Source: Pectinophora gossypiella (taxonomy: Eukaryota > Arthropoda > Insecta > Lepidoptera > Gelechiidae). From it: a stretch of DNA of 64,000 nt. Positions 31,130 through 41,300 of this stretch are shown piece by piece. The stretch is taken from the NCBI RefSeq assembly GCF_024362695.1, contig NC_065420.1, positions 2,760,501-2,824,500 on the forward strand, in the 5' to 3' direction. The notes under the pieces were generated by a model that made no database searches, was not told where the DNA came from, and saw only the letters and a program-made list of their open reading frames with translations. The position numbers and the translations under genes were made by a program. Each line of letters opens with the position of its first letter. The first letter of the stretch is position 1.

Positions 31130-31378
31130 TTCGTTTGGCCGAGTGATCGTAACCATTTAAGTTTATTAAGTGTTGTTTTATTCTTTTTAAGATTTATTTC
31201 TCTGTTGTTTCTTTATTTTATGTAGATTGTCGTCCTTTGTAGCGTTAATAAAGTAGCATGTTGTGTTTGCCTATAATTGGACGAGCACTAGTCCAGTATT
31301 TGTAAATAGGTTAAGTTACATGTAAAAGTGTTTTTTGTCTGTTGGCAAACCTAATAAAATAAATAAATAGATACAGAT
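31130..31378 (+). mobile_element. LINE 3' UTR with (AAAT)n
   Basis: Ends GGCAAACCTAATAAAATAAA TAAATAG. No coding part. Confidence 0.45.
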
Positions 31379-31463
31379 CCATTCTTAAAATGCACTAACT
31401 TAACATAAGCTCACGTACATCCATCGTAAGATGAACTAAGTATCCGAGCTTTCTGTTAAAAAG

Positions 31464-31680
31464 TACAGTCATGAGTAATATCATATTTAGAACCCTGTGG
31501 AACTATCATTTGACATTTAATGAGACTTACTAATATATATGATATGATATGATCCGGTCACGAGTACTAATATATATATATATATATATGGTTCTTAGAA
31601 CCGTGACCGTTCGTAAAGTAGCATGGAAAATGCGTCACCGACAAGAGCGTGGCTTTTAAATTGATGATGATGACCGTACT
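31464..31680. mobile_element. MITE G pieces, (TA)n and a LINE end
   Basis: CAGTCATGAGTAATATCATA (31464-31540), GGTCACGAGTACTAATATAT with (TA)11 (31556-31590), GTGACCG (31605-31612), a CCGACAAGAGCGTGGCTTTT LINE end (31633-31672). Confidence 0.55.
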
Positions 31681-32160
31681 TACTCCTGTTGGATATCACA
31701 ACATTTCCGGGAAGATACTGGGCACCCTTACGTCTGTTGACTTTTTCTATCAGGAGAGAATCATCAGCTCTTCCTATTTGCCTGCAGGCCTAACATGCGC
31801 AACGCTATAAAATTATCAATCTATTCAATTTTATCGAAATGGATGAGTTTGATTTTTTCCTTAACATGTGTGCCATGTGATTTTGTTCGTATTTTGACAA
31901 AACGACAAGACTTATTTAGGTACACATAAAACGACATAATTACCTATATCATCAGAATCGATAAAATGACCGTGAACACTGGTCAAGTTAGCTAAGAAAG
32001 CAAACCACGGAATATAAGAAAGGGGTTCCAAGGCCTGAACGCGCATTTTGTATGAGAATCGCTGTCCCTGGTTCAAACCCACTCTCTTTTACTTCTACTC
32101 CTGCAAAAAGATAACTACGATAGCTCTACTGCTTCTTAAATTCCATAGTACTTACGCTAC
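31681..32160. mobile_element. Inverted dispersed repeat V and relatives
   Basis: 31795-31990 (TTTTATCGAAATGG ... GAATCGATAAAATGACCGTG) is an inverted copy of 57005-57170. 32010-32130 (TGAACGCGCATTTTGTATGA, TACTCCTGCAAAAAGATAAC) is an inverted copy of 35525-35680. Confidence 0.6.
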
Positions 32161-32490
32161 GTATTTTAAATGATAGGCGGAAGTTTTATCAATACTTTTC
32201 GTAAAATACAAAAGTATTTTTTATAAATCGCCGAAATTTTTAATAACGTTTTTAACTTTCCTGCGAGAAGAAGGGATATCCTTGCATGATAGTCAATATT
32301 AGACTTATTGTCCTGCAAGTTATAATAGACAAAACGACCTTTTAATATATTTTCACGTAGCTCGGTGGGTCGTAAAGTTTGCGGACGAATGGAGTGCAAA
32401 GTTGAAGTATGAACTATTCGCCTATACTTGAAGGCCAGACGCGCACTACGAGTTTTTCGCCGCGCGGCATAAAAGAGCAGCGGCATAATG

Positions 32491-32580
32491 TCGCACTGTA
32501 ATACTGCACCGCTGCGGTGGCTCTGCCGTCAAGTGCGCGCAATACAATTTAAAACTGTTTGGTACAGTATTACAGTGCGA
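32491..32580. mobile_element. 90-bp element with 16-bp perfect TIR
   Basis: TCGCACTGTAATACTG at the left and CAGTATTACAGTGCGA at the right. The short interior holds no coding capacity. Confidence 0.8.
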
Positions 32581-32582
32581 CA

Positions 32583-32880
32583 ATGGTGCTAATTCCTGTA
32601 AATACCATCTAATTTTATTTTAGGTTATATCTGTCATTTTCTTATCCGCCGAAAAGGAAAGGGACGGGTAATCGACAAGCATAAAATTTATGGAACACAC
32701 GTCAATTTTAAGCACAAATCTAAAACAACCGTCTAAAAATTCGCCCGGGTTATTCATTTATTTACGCATTCTTCCTAAAATTAAGAGCTGTCAATCATCC
32801 GTCCCTTTCCTTTTCGGCGGATAAGAAAATGACAGGTATAACTTAAAGTAAAATTAAGAGATGTCTGCAGGAATCGGGGC
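32583..32880. mobile_element. MITE family J
   Basis: GGTGCTAATTCCTGTAAATA ... TGTCTGCAGGAATCGGGGCC; the core lacks the GTCAAACGGATTGC block present at 25119. Confidence 0.8.
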
Positions 32881-32945
32881 CATTATGCCGCTGTTTTTTT
32901 TTGCCGCGCGGCGAAATACTCGTAGTGTGCGCCTGGCCGAATGGC

Positions 32946-33480
32946 GCCCGTTTCCCGCTCACATGGCCATTCCAACCTTATTCTTGTATTCCGTGAAGCA
33001 AACCCACAATAAGTCACGTCAAAGAAAAGGAGTTCGTGCGTTAAAAGATACCTATCTTAAAATCACAGCTCACGCCGTGATTATTGTCAATGGTCATCTA
33101 ACCTTAAGTCCACGGGTAGATTTTGACTAATTATATTTAGACTATTTTGTAAGCTAATGGAAAGGCGGGGCATTGAGAATTTGGCAACAGTTTTGTGACA
33201 ATCTAGAGCGTTACAAAACCCCAGGGCAGTATGTGGACGACCTTCGTGGGCTTAATGTTGCTTGTATTCAAAATTGATATGAATGAATTTAGTTTAAAAA
33301 CATAATGCAAACGATCTGTGGATTTGCGACACCCTCTCACAGGTCACTGCGGTTTGAATACTTCGATGAGAATGGAATTTTCGAAATAGTGTCTTCCGAA
33401 GGGCAAATGGGTGTTATGAGTTCGTCTTGCTTTGATCGTGAGATATTTACAAAAAAGAAAAAATATTTCATTATGAACTA
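32946..33480. other. No recognised feature
   Basis: Nothing supported. Confidence 0.4.
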
Positions 33481-33800
33481 GATGAAGAGAAACATTGACC
33501 TCGTATATAAAGAAATAGACTACCAACTATCAATCTCTGTAAAAATGCATCCGCGGCGCATCTTGTCACTAAGCGATGGGGTGTCAAGATCGAATTTAGT
33601 CGCAATAAGCGTAATGAAGACACTGCACTGTACATCCGATATTGTTCTTTATTTTAACAAACATAACATCTTGATTGGATCCCTCCACGAGCTTATACTT
33701 ACTATATACGTATTTAAAACAAGGGTCGGACGCTGTTTTAGAAATAATCCTTAGCGACTGTGAGTCTATTGTTTATAGGATGTCAGCGAAGAGAAAGCAA
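33481..33800 (+). repeat. Dispersed repeat family O
   Basis: ATGCATCCGCGGCGCATCTT, GACACTGCACTGTACATCCG, GTATTTAAAACAAGGGTCGG share order and wording with 54350-54560 (GTGTCCGCGGCGTAAAGACA ... TACAACACGGTTCCAACGCT). Nature unknown. Confidence 0.5.
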
Positions 33801-33914
33801 AATAAAAAAATATGTGACGGTCCATATGACCCGACCAAACCGAGAATATTCGTTCTACACATAAGTATCTATGTTTAATACTATTACTCTACTATTTAAT
33901 AAACTTGACCATAT

Positions 33915-34115
33915 AATAAGGAATATTACTACGTACAGAACGGCAACTCTTCGCTCCCCGCCAGCGTCTGAGCTAGGTTTACCTCACCCCCCTTCGAACG
34001 ACTTGAATCGTATGGTGTCAGACGTCACACAAACAAATGCACGTGTACGATAATGTCAATGTGTAGTGTCTGTGTAAAACGAGGTTGTTTGTATGAAGTG
34101 TCCGGAGTGTGACAT
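33915..34115 (+). mobile_element. Retroposon family H
   Basis: ATAAGGAATATTACTACGTA, CTGAGCTAGGTTTACCTCAC, GTGTCTGTGTAAAACGAGGT. Confidence 0.75.
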
Positions 34116-34248
34116 AACTTATGTAGCAGAAGTGAAGTGAAGTGAGAGTGAAGTGAACTGTGTGTGAGTTGTTAGTGTGAGTGTGATATTGCGTATGTAA
34201 ACAAAAAAAAAACATTTTCACGTAAAACGTATTTTTGAATACGTCAAG

Positions 34249-34314
34249 ATGGAGAGACCATCGGTCATGTTCGATCTTTCGCAAATTATAAAATTAGGAG
34301 CAATCGAGTTTAAG
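34249..34314 (+). CDS. Candidate first coding exon (MERPSVMFDLSQIIKLGAIE)
   Basis: ATG in the context GTCAAGATGG, then 22 codons reading MERPSVMFDLSQIIKLGAIE-FK, followed by AAG|GTTGGT, a plausible donor. The surrounding 34120-35520 is the longest stretch without recognised repeats outside the ABCA gene. I cannot find a second exon in the window and do not recognise the peptide. It may equally be chance. Confidence 0.2.
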
Positions 34315-35520
34315 GTTGGTATTTATAGAATGGATATCGGAATACACTTTTATCGTGTAACAAAAGTATTATAGGTAATAATGTATAAATATAGGATTTA
34401 CGGAAGTTCACATATTGTGTAGAAATATGTACAAAAACACGAACTGTATTTCAATCTACTTAGCTTCCCGTATGCTAGATACAATGTAAATGTTAGATCA
34501 TAAATCGACCGATACATATCTCTGCTAGCCATCTAGGAAGAGACGGACCGCTCTGCTAATATGCACATTATATATAAACAGTGACACAGCTTCGAATGGC
34601 TGCTCGAGACATTAGAACTTCGACTATCTTTTAAAAGTTCCAAAACATAAATATAACTAGCGTAACTAATCGACATAATACTTCCTTCTTAAAATGTGTA
34701 TTTTGTTGTTAGCGATTAAGTATCTAATTCCAGAAATGTAGGAAGAATAATATTTCGTAACGCCGGTATTTTCAATTCATGGTATAAAAAGAAGTTTGTC
34801 GTAATGTACGTTCAAGCTAATCTCCAGAACCTCTGAATACAACATAGAAGTATTCCGAAATATTACTAAAGTATTTTATTTACGTACAAAAACTATAGTC
34901 TACAGAAAAACGAAACGATTTCTCAATAGCCGGATAGCGTTCCTAGAATAAAGTCTTCCAAATTTGAATTTCTTTATACATAATTACTTATGACATTCCA
35001 TTGAAAAATTATCAGTTTATTGTAATATCAGTCCTAAAGTGCTGTAATATAAATAGCTGTTACACTGCTAAAGTATATCCATTCTAGTTGTTCAGAGTTA
35101 TGTAAGCTACTAGAAATACAGTCACCATTGTATGTTGTGCTTGTATGTCTCTTCCGTTACCTACTTGTCTTAATTAGTGACTAAGACAATCCAAACTGAC
35201 CCAGAAAATATTAATTGTTACCGTTTTTAGAGTAGTATTTAGATTGTGAAGTATTATAAAGCACTGAACTGCGAAGATCGGGATCGGATTAGGGGATCCT
35301 AACTTTACGACGTACGGAGCTCCGCCATAGCTTATTAAAAGGTCTTATGCATTATAACCTGCAGAGTGATAAATCTATCAACTATCATGTAAGGAGGGGA
35401 TTTGATTTGATTTGAGATCCCGCCTTCACAGGAAAGCTAAACACCTATGGTCGGCTATTTACCAAAAAAATACTTTTGTATGCAGTATTTTACTAAAATT
35501 AATGATAAAGTTGCAGGCTA
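34315..35520. other. Repeat-poor single-copy-like DNA
   Basis: I see no repeat copies and no exon-like open frames. It could be intronic or intergenic. Confidence 0.45.
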
Positions 35521-35524
35521 TCAT

Positions 35525-35680
35525 GTAAAATAGCTATGGAATTTGAGAAGCAGTAGAAATTTCGTAGTTATCTGTTTGCAGGAGTAGTAAAAGAGAGCGG
35601 GGTTGAAGGCGACAGCGGTTCTCATACAAAATGCGCGTTAGGGCCTTTCCAACTTCTTTTTTCTACTCCGTGGTTTGCAT
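35525..35680. repeat. Dispersed repeat, inverted relative to 32010-32130
   Basis: TATGGAATTTGAGAAGCAGT, TTTGCAGGAGTAGTAAAAGA and CTCATACAAAATGCGCGTTA. Confidence 0.6.
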
Positions 35681-35681
35681 A

Positions 35682-35995
35682 TGTCGTGGCCAGATCGTAA
35701 AATTGATCATTTCATTTGATGTGTTGGACCATTTCATGAAAAGGTCATATTTCATGAAATAGAATATCATTCGTTGGCCACATCATGATGTAGTTTGGCC
35801 AGATCAATGAACACAAAACGTTTAACGATATGAGCAACTAAATGCATGATTACTTCATGATATGGCCAAACGTTGGCAATCATATCGTAAAATTAGTAAC
35901 ATTATCCACCGATATTGGCGCTGGTGTCGATTATATTTAAAACTTGATTATCGAGCGCATCATGAAATGATCAATTATGATCTGGCCACGACACA
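35682..35995. mobile_element. Family K element, compact copy (about 314 bp)
   Basis: Ends ATGTCGTGGCCAGATCGTAA and TTATGATCTGGCCACGACAC are inverted. Inside are CATTTCATGAAA palindromes, ATCATGATGT and AAACGTTTAACGATATGAGC as in 7168-8335. Confidence 0.8.
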
Positions 35996-35999
35996 TATA

Positions 36000-36240
36000 A
36001 CATGGCCCCTGTCTCATCTCACGCTATGTCACTCACGTTCATACCTTCTATAGAACAGAATAAACATTGCAGATCACTTATCACAACACTATACAATGTT
36101 GCAAGGTGATCGAGGGCCGTGGAGATGTTCTGTCGAAACTTATTGTGTAGGTGTGCAAACGACATCGTAGGACAGTCTTAGTTCTCTAAGATCGCCGATA
36201 AAACGATAAACGTGCCTAAATCATAAAATAACAAGCAACA
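36000..36240. other. No recognised feature
   Basis: Nothing supported. Confidence 0.4.
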
Positions 36241-36810
36241 CGTCTTTATTTTATACACCCAGGCACAACACATCATCACTAGCCCATTAACGTCCCCACT
36301 GCTGGGGCACGGGCCTTCCCTATGGATGGATAGGAAGATCGGGCCTTAAACCACCACGCGGGCCCAGTGCGGATTGGTGGTTATTAACGACTGCTAATGC
36401 AGCCGGGACCAACGGCTTAACGTGCCTTCCGAAGCACGGAGGAGCTCGAGATGAAAACTTTTTTTTTGTGGTCACCAATCCTATGACCAGCCATTGCGAA
36501 AGTTGCTTAACTTCAACAATCGCAGATCGAGCGCGTTAACCGCTGCGCCACCGAGCTCCTGAAACATGGCACAACACATCTTCCACTCATTATTATTCTG
36601 ATCAAAATAAAGAGAAACAATGTAGGTAGCAACACAGTTCTATACATATTCTTATCCAAATATCAAGTAAAAATATTTATATGCTTCTGCCATTACGTTA
36701 TATTTTTGTATAATTATATACCCCAGTAATAAGAAAATAGGTAATTATGACGTTAAATCTGAACAGCGCCATCTACATTATTTTTAGGGAACGTAGCCTG
36801 GAAAATTCCT
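36241..36810 (-). mobile_element. Family P copy split by the chimeric SINE
   Basis: TTTTATACACCCAGGCACAA on the left, ATTATTCTGATCAAAATAAA, ACAGCGCCATCTACATTATT and GGGAACGTAGCCTGGAAAAT on the right. Confidence 0.65.
36275..36567 (-). mobile_element. Chimeric tRNA/5S-rRNA SINE, full length, 13-bp TSD
   Basis: The TSD GGCACAACACATC stands at 36262-36274 and 36568-36580. On the minus strand: CAGGAGCTCGGTGGCGCAGC, GCGATTGTTGAAGTTAAGCA, a 5S-like ATAGGATTGGTGACCAC (one change) and the end GGGCTAGTGATGAT. Confidence 0.92.
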
Positions 36811-36829
36811 GGTACCCAGAGGTGTCTAC

Positions 36830-37340
36830 AGAAACAAGCAAACGCATTTTCATATAGGTAGATATACTACTTATTCTGAATCCATCTCTGTATTTGTTTG
36901 ATAGAAAATAAACATACCACTAACACTTTAAGCACCACATTCCGTTGATAAGGCTCCTCCTACGCGTGTTGCTCGAAATTCACGACTTTATACATACTTA
37001 TAAATTAAGAATGCACTTTTTATTACTTCAAGTCATAGCAGTATTTACCTTTACGTTTTGGCAACATTACTCGGGTACATAATTATTCCAAAATACAAAA
37101 TGGCTGAAGCGTATACAAAATAATTATTGCTTGATATTTGGATCAGATACGTGTGTTTCTTTATTTTGATCAAAATAATACATACAGAATTTGCCTTTCA
37201 ACTGTTCTAAGACAGTAGTTAAACAAAAACTTTACAAAAAAGGTTATTATAAAGTTAGTGATTATTTAGAAGATATGAATGCATGGGATTAACAGTCTGA
37301 GAACTGATATTAGGCAGCTAAATTACTTACTTGTATACCG
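36830..37340. other. Spacer with a family P fragment
   Basis: 37065-37200 (ATTACTCGGGTACATAATTA, TTGCTTGATATTTGGATCAG) repeats wording of 26480-26680. Nothing else. Confidence 0.4.
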
Positions 37341-37354
37341 CAATTTTATTATGT

Positions 37355-37551
37355 TTATTTTTATTTTTTTAAAGAACGTCTAGGGCCCTGTGCCGAGGTT
37401 TTTCTTGCAGCTTCTTTTCCCCTGCTATACAGGTTGTGAGAAGCTGCAGTAGTTTTAGGCGGATGAGACGTTCATTATGTAAAAATTGACGATTCAAAGT
37501 GTAACTATGTTACCTACTGAATAAAGATATTTTTGAATTTGAATTTGAATA
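37355..37551 (+). mobile_element. LINE 3' UTR with (TTTGAA)n tail
   Basis: GCCCTGTGCCGAGGTTTTTC, TAGGCGGATGAGACGTTCAT, GAATAAAGATATTTTTGAAT and TTGAATTTGAAT. This is a typical Jockey-like end. Confidence 0.6.
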
Positions 37552-37552
37552 A

Positions 37553-37735
37553 TGGGTAGAATAAGTGTTGTGCCTGGATGTAATAACAAGGGTCATCATT
37601 TATACCCAAAAAGGATAAAAGATGCATGTGTCTGTTACCCATGAAATTAGAATGTTAAACGAAGGGAAATCTGTACAGCGCCATCTGTATTCTTACTGGG
37701 GAATTTCACCTGGAAAGACCCTCATTAAGTAATAA
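37553..37735 (+). mobile_element. Family P fragment
   Basis: GTTGTGCCTGGATGTAATAA, ATGTGTCTGTTACCCATGAA and TGTACAGCGCCATCTGTATT. Confidence 0.55.
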
Positions 37736-37784
37736 AACGACAAAAATCCTGTAATAATAATATAAATCAATTTATAATTTGCTT

Positions 37785-37790
37785 TTTATT
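37785..37790 (-). promoter_or_regulatory. Probable polyadenylation signal of the ABCA gene
   Basis: AATAAA on the minus strand, about 257 bp after the ABCA stop codon. It is the nearest plain hexamer in the AT-rich 3' flank. This is inferred from position only. Confidence 0.45.
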
Positions 37791-38046
37791 GAATTAAATT
37801 AATAAATACAGATTAAAAAAATACTGTTGCCTACTTCGAGAGATTATAAGACTCTTTTAGGCATGATTAAAGATGGCTCATATATTCAGCGATTAAAAAA
37901 ATCTTGCAAATCCCTTTAAATCCTTCACTTTACGGTTCAGAGAAAATCACAGTTTGTTAATCAATTGCGTTTGCTCTGAAACCAGCTTAATATATAGATA
38001 TCTAAAAGTTTTTTAAACAAAGACACAAAGATCCTATCATCATAAG

Positions 38047-38307
38047 TCACTCCTCTTGTTTCGATTGATGGGAAGTTAAAGACGCACGTGTCGAGTCTAA
38101 TGACAAAATCTTCTTCGAAATTACGTGTTTCGAGCCACTTCTATGTAATATGTAATCTATTGTACTTAATACTTCATCTATAGTTGTTTCGCTCAGTGTG
38201 TAGTCTTCAACCACGTCGTGTTTATGTCTCAAATTCTCCAGTTTCCTGAACATTTCACTGTAGAGAAGTTCGCGGTTTGGGTCTCTAATGTGAAAGTAGA
38301 GCATGCT
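38047..38307 (-). CDS. ABCA exon 23: C-terminus and stop codon
   Basis: The exon is 261 bp including TGA, acceptor ccttttcag. It encodes MLYFHIRDPNRELLYSEMFR and DYTLSETTIDEVLSTIDY. These match the closing ABCA pattern (F-x-LE ... Y-S-x-S-x-T-T-L-x-x-V). A charged tail KQEE precedes the stop. Confidence 0.93.
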   Translation of the reverse strand, partial: SMLYFHIRDPNRELLYSEMFRKLENLRHKHDVVEDYTLSETTIDEVLSTIDYILHRSGSKHVISKKILSLDSTRASLTSHQSKQEE

Positions 38308-41300
38308 CTGAAAAGGTTTTAACCTTCAAACAATCTGACAATTATAAAAAAAAAAAAAAAAAAAAAATAGAGATGCGCCAAATATTCATTTAACCGAATA
38401 CCGAACATTAAACCGCTTGAATATTATATTACCACCAATGGTCTCTGTGGTCCAGTGGTCGAGCGTTGGTCTCACGATCCGGAGGCCCGGGGTTCGAAGT
38501 CCGGTGGGGACATATCATAAAAATCACTTTGTTGTCCCTAGTTTGGTTACGACATTACAGGCTGATCACCTGATTGTCCGAAAGTAAGATGATCCGTGCT
38601 TCGGAAGGCACGATTAGCTGTTGGTCCCGGTTACTATTTACTGATGTAAGTGAGTAATCGTTACGTGAGCCATGTCAGGGGCCTTTGGCGGCTCAATCAT
38701 AACCCTGACACCAAGGTTGATGAGGCTGGAATTCTGCCTCACAACCCACACGATAAGAGTACCTAAGATTATATTACCAAACCGAACGGAATATTCGTCC
38801 GAAGTATTCGGTCTCGAACTACGTCTTTGGTAAATCCAGAGTGCTTAGTTTTTCAGAAACTATCTGAGGAAGAAAGTAACAAAACTAACTAGTTCTATGT
38901 ATTCATATGTCATGGTTTGTTTATTTTATTAAATCATAGGTTTGCGTTTGACCACAATCCAATGTGATGTGCTGTTCCCGATAGTAAAAAGGCGCAAAAC
39001 TTATGTAAAATGCTGTATTACCTAAACCTTTAGACAGATATTATGACCAGAGTACAAAAAAAAACAATTTGAAAAAGAAAAGCAGCCAGTGTCCTTACTA
39101 AGAGTGCTTACTAAGAGTGCTTACTAAGAGTGCTTACTAAGAGTGCTTACTAAGAGTGCTTACAAAGGGAACATTCCCAGGAACGGCACATCACTAGTGA
39201 AGATGTACAAGCTACACCTATTAAATGCCTATGCACTCTAGTTTTTAAGATACCAACATTGTAATGTTTCCGCATTTATTATTTACGGACACCACAGACA
39301 CAGAAAGACAGGTAAGTACATAACATTTATACAGAACAGAATCCACACAAAAAAACAAACAAACCAAAATCATAAGAAAATATATATGCGCAGCTTATTA
39401 CAAATCAAAAAAAGTATCCTGAAGTATGTTACTTTTATTATAAATATTATAATTTTCTTTTATATACTTATATAAAAATCAATTGCTGTTCGATAGTCTC
39501 GCTAAAACTCGAGAACAGCTCAGCCGATTTGGCTGATTTTGGTTTTGAAATGTTTGTCGTAGCCCACGGAAAGATTAAATGAAATGAAAAGTGTGATATA
39601 AAGTTCACTGAGAGATCTATTTTAAAATAATTATATTCATATGCGACGCCGAAACCGAATAGGTAATTACCGAATAGCCGGTTTCAGTGCCGAATACTAA
39701 AACCCAAACAGAATATTCGGCGCATCTCTATTAAATAAACAAAATTGTTCAGAGACAGTAATATTATTACTACAGCGCTAACTTTGTTCAGCATTCACTA
39801 CGTAACGAAATAAATTATGTACTTACTATATGCTCATCGATCAATATACTTGTTTCGAACATTTCTAAGAACTCTCTCTTTAATAAGGAGACTTTATAAG
39901 TAGGCATCAGGCCTTTACTGCCCATCGAACAAAGTCTTTCTAAGCTCTCTGTAATTATGAATAAAATATTAGTTTTCTACTACGTTTCTACTGTATTCGT
40001 TTCACATGGCTAACTACTGCGCTAGGTTACTTGACAACCTAGTCAAATGCGATACTTTTACAAAACGTCAAAACGAATGTTTTTTTTCGAGTTTGTATGT
40101 ATGTATGGAAATACTGTCATGTGATGTCATCAATAAAAGCGGATTATGTGAACATTCCGGGAATTCCACTTACTAAGATCCTAATCCTAATAAACCTTCG
40201 GTCCCTCCATTCATATCAAAGATTTTATGCATTATTAATGCCATCTGCGGCAAATCGACAATAAGTAAAGTAAAAAAAAAACACAGACACTACACATTGA
40301 CGTTATCGTACACGCGCATCTGTGTGTAACGTCTGACGTCCATACGATTGAAGACTAAAGTAAGACCGAGGGGGTGAGGTAAACATAGCTTAGCCGCTGC
40401 AGCCGGTGGGGAGCGGAGAGTTGCCGTTATGTACGTAGTATTATTATTATGCTTCGGCTTCCAACTCTACCACTGGGTGTAAGTCATGTCTTCAAATGCA
40501 TATAGTCTCAAAAAAGCATACCAGTAATAGGACGATACGCCTCATCGACTTTTAGCTTCAGAGTGGCAGTGTACCCAGAGGTTAGCTCCCGTCTGATTTC
40601 CTCCACCGACCCTATTGCAACTATTTCGCCCTTATCAATAATCGCCAATCTGTCACATATGTAATCTATCTGCGTCCAATCCATGCTATAATTAAAAAAA
40701 CGAATGGTATATATATTTCCTAAATAATTCGAAAGTTATAAAAATATTTACTTAAATAAATAAGTGTATTATGAAATGCAAAAAATAAAATCACGTCATA
40801 AACTTAGATAAAGCATATACAATACATACAAGGGCAAGCTAATCATTATTATGGCTAATGTCGAATATATTGTGCCAACGAAGGAATGAATTAGTTTGTG
40901 TAATTGACCAGATTTACTTGACCATCGAAAAGATAGATGCTTCCCTGATCGCCAAACTCCAGTAATGGAGAGGCACAACAAGAAGAAGGCTTCGTCTGTC
41001 GGTCAGATGCTCCGTAATTCGAGCCTGACCGTAATATCCACTGGGTGTCTCAAGGCGGGTACAGACTAAAGATGTGTATGACGAACTCATCGCTTAAATA
41101 CGAGATTGGCTGGAATTCGTGCAGAATCGCAAAGAGTGAAAGAATCATGGGCTGGCCAGTCTCAAGCAGATAAGATAGATTACCTTTCTTCAGCAATGAG
41201 GCAGGCGGCACCTTGGTCACGCAGCAGTCGTATAGCTCTCACTATCAGGGGCCTCGTATGTGGGTCCACACTCCCACAGGGCTCGTCTAGCAGCACCGCG

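Larger units (their letters stand above)
32422..32945. repeat. Foldback arms enclosing two small elements
   Basis: The left arm (GACGCGCACTACGAGTTTTT CGCCGCGCGG, to 32489) and the right arm (CCGCGCGGCGAAATACTCGT, to 32945) are inverted. Between them lie the 90-bp element 32491-32580 and a MITE J (32583-32880). Confidence 0.75.
38370..39730. mobile_element. TIR element W with nested SINE A and tandem repeat
   Basis: The left end GAGATGCGCCAAATATTC and the right end GAATATTCGGCGCATCTC are inverted, flanked by TA. Subterminal GAATACCGAACATTAAACCG / CGGTTTCAGTGCCGAATAC are also related. It contains a SINE A and a 13-bp tandem repeat. A Helitron-like 5' piece (39465-39600, ATCAATTGCTGTTCGATAGT) lies near the right side. 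Confidence 0.7.

Noticed and set aside
39098..39168. CRISPR-like direct repeats
   Set aside because: The 13-bp units are contiguous with no spacers; this is a simple tandem repeat in a eukaryotic intron.
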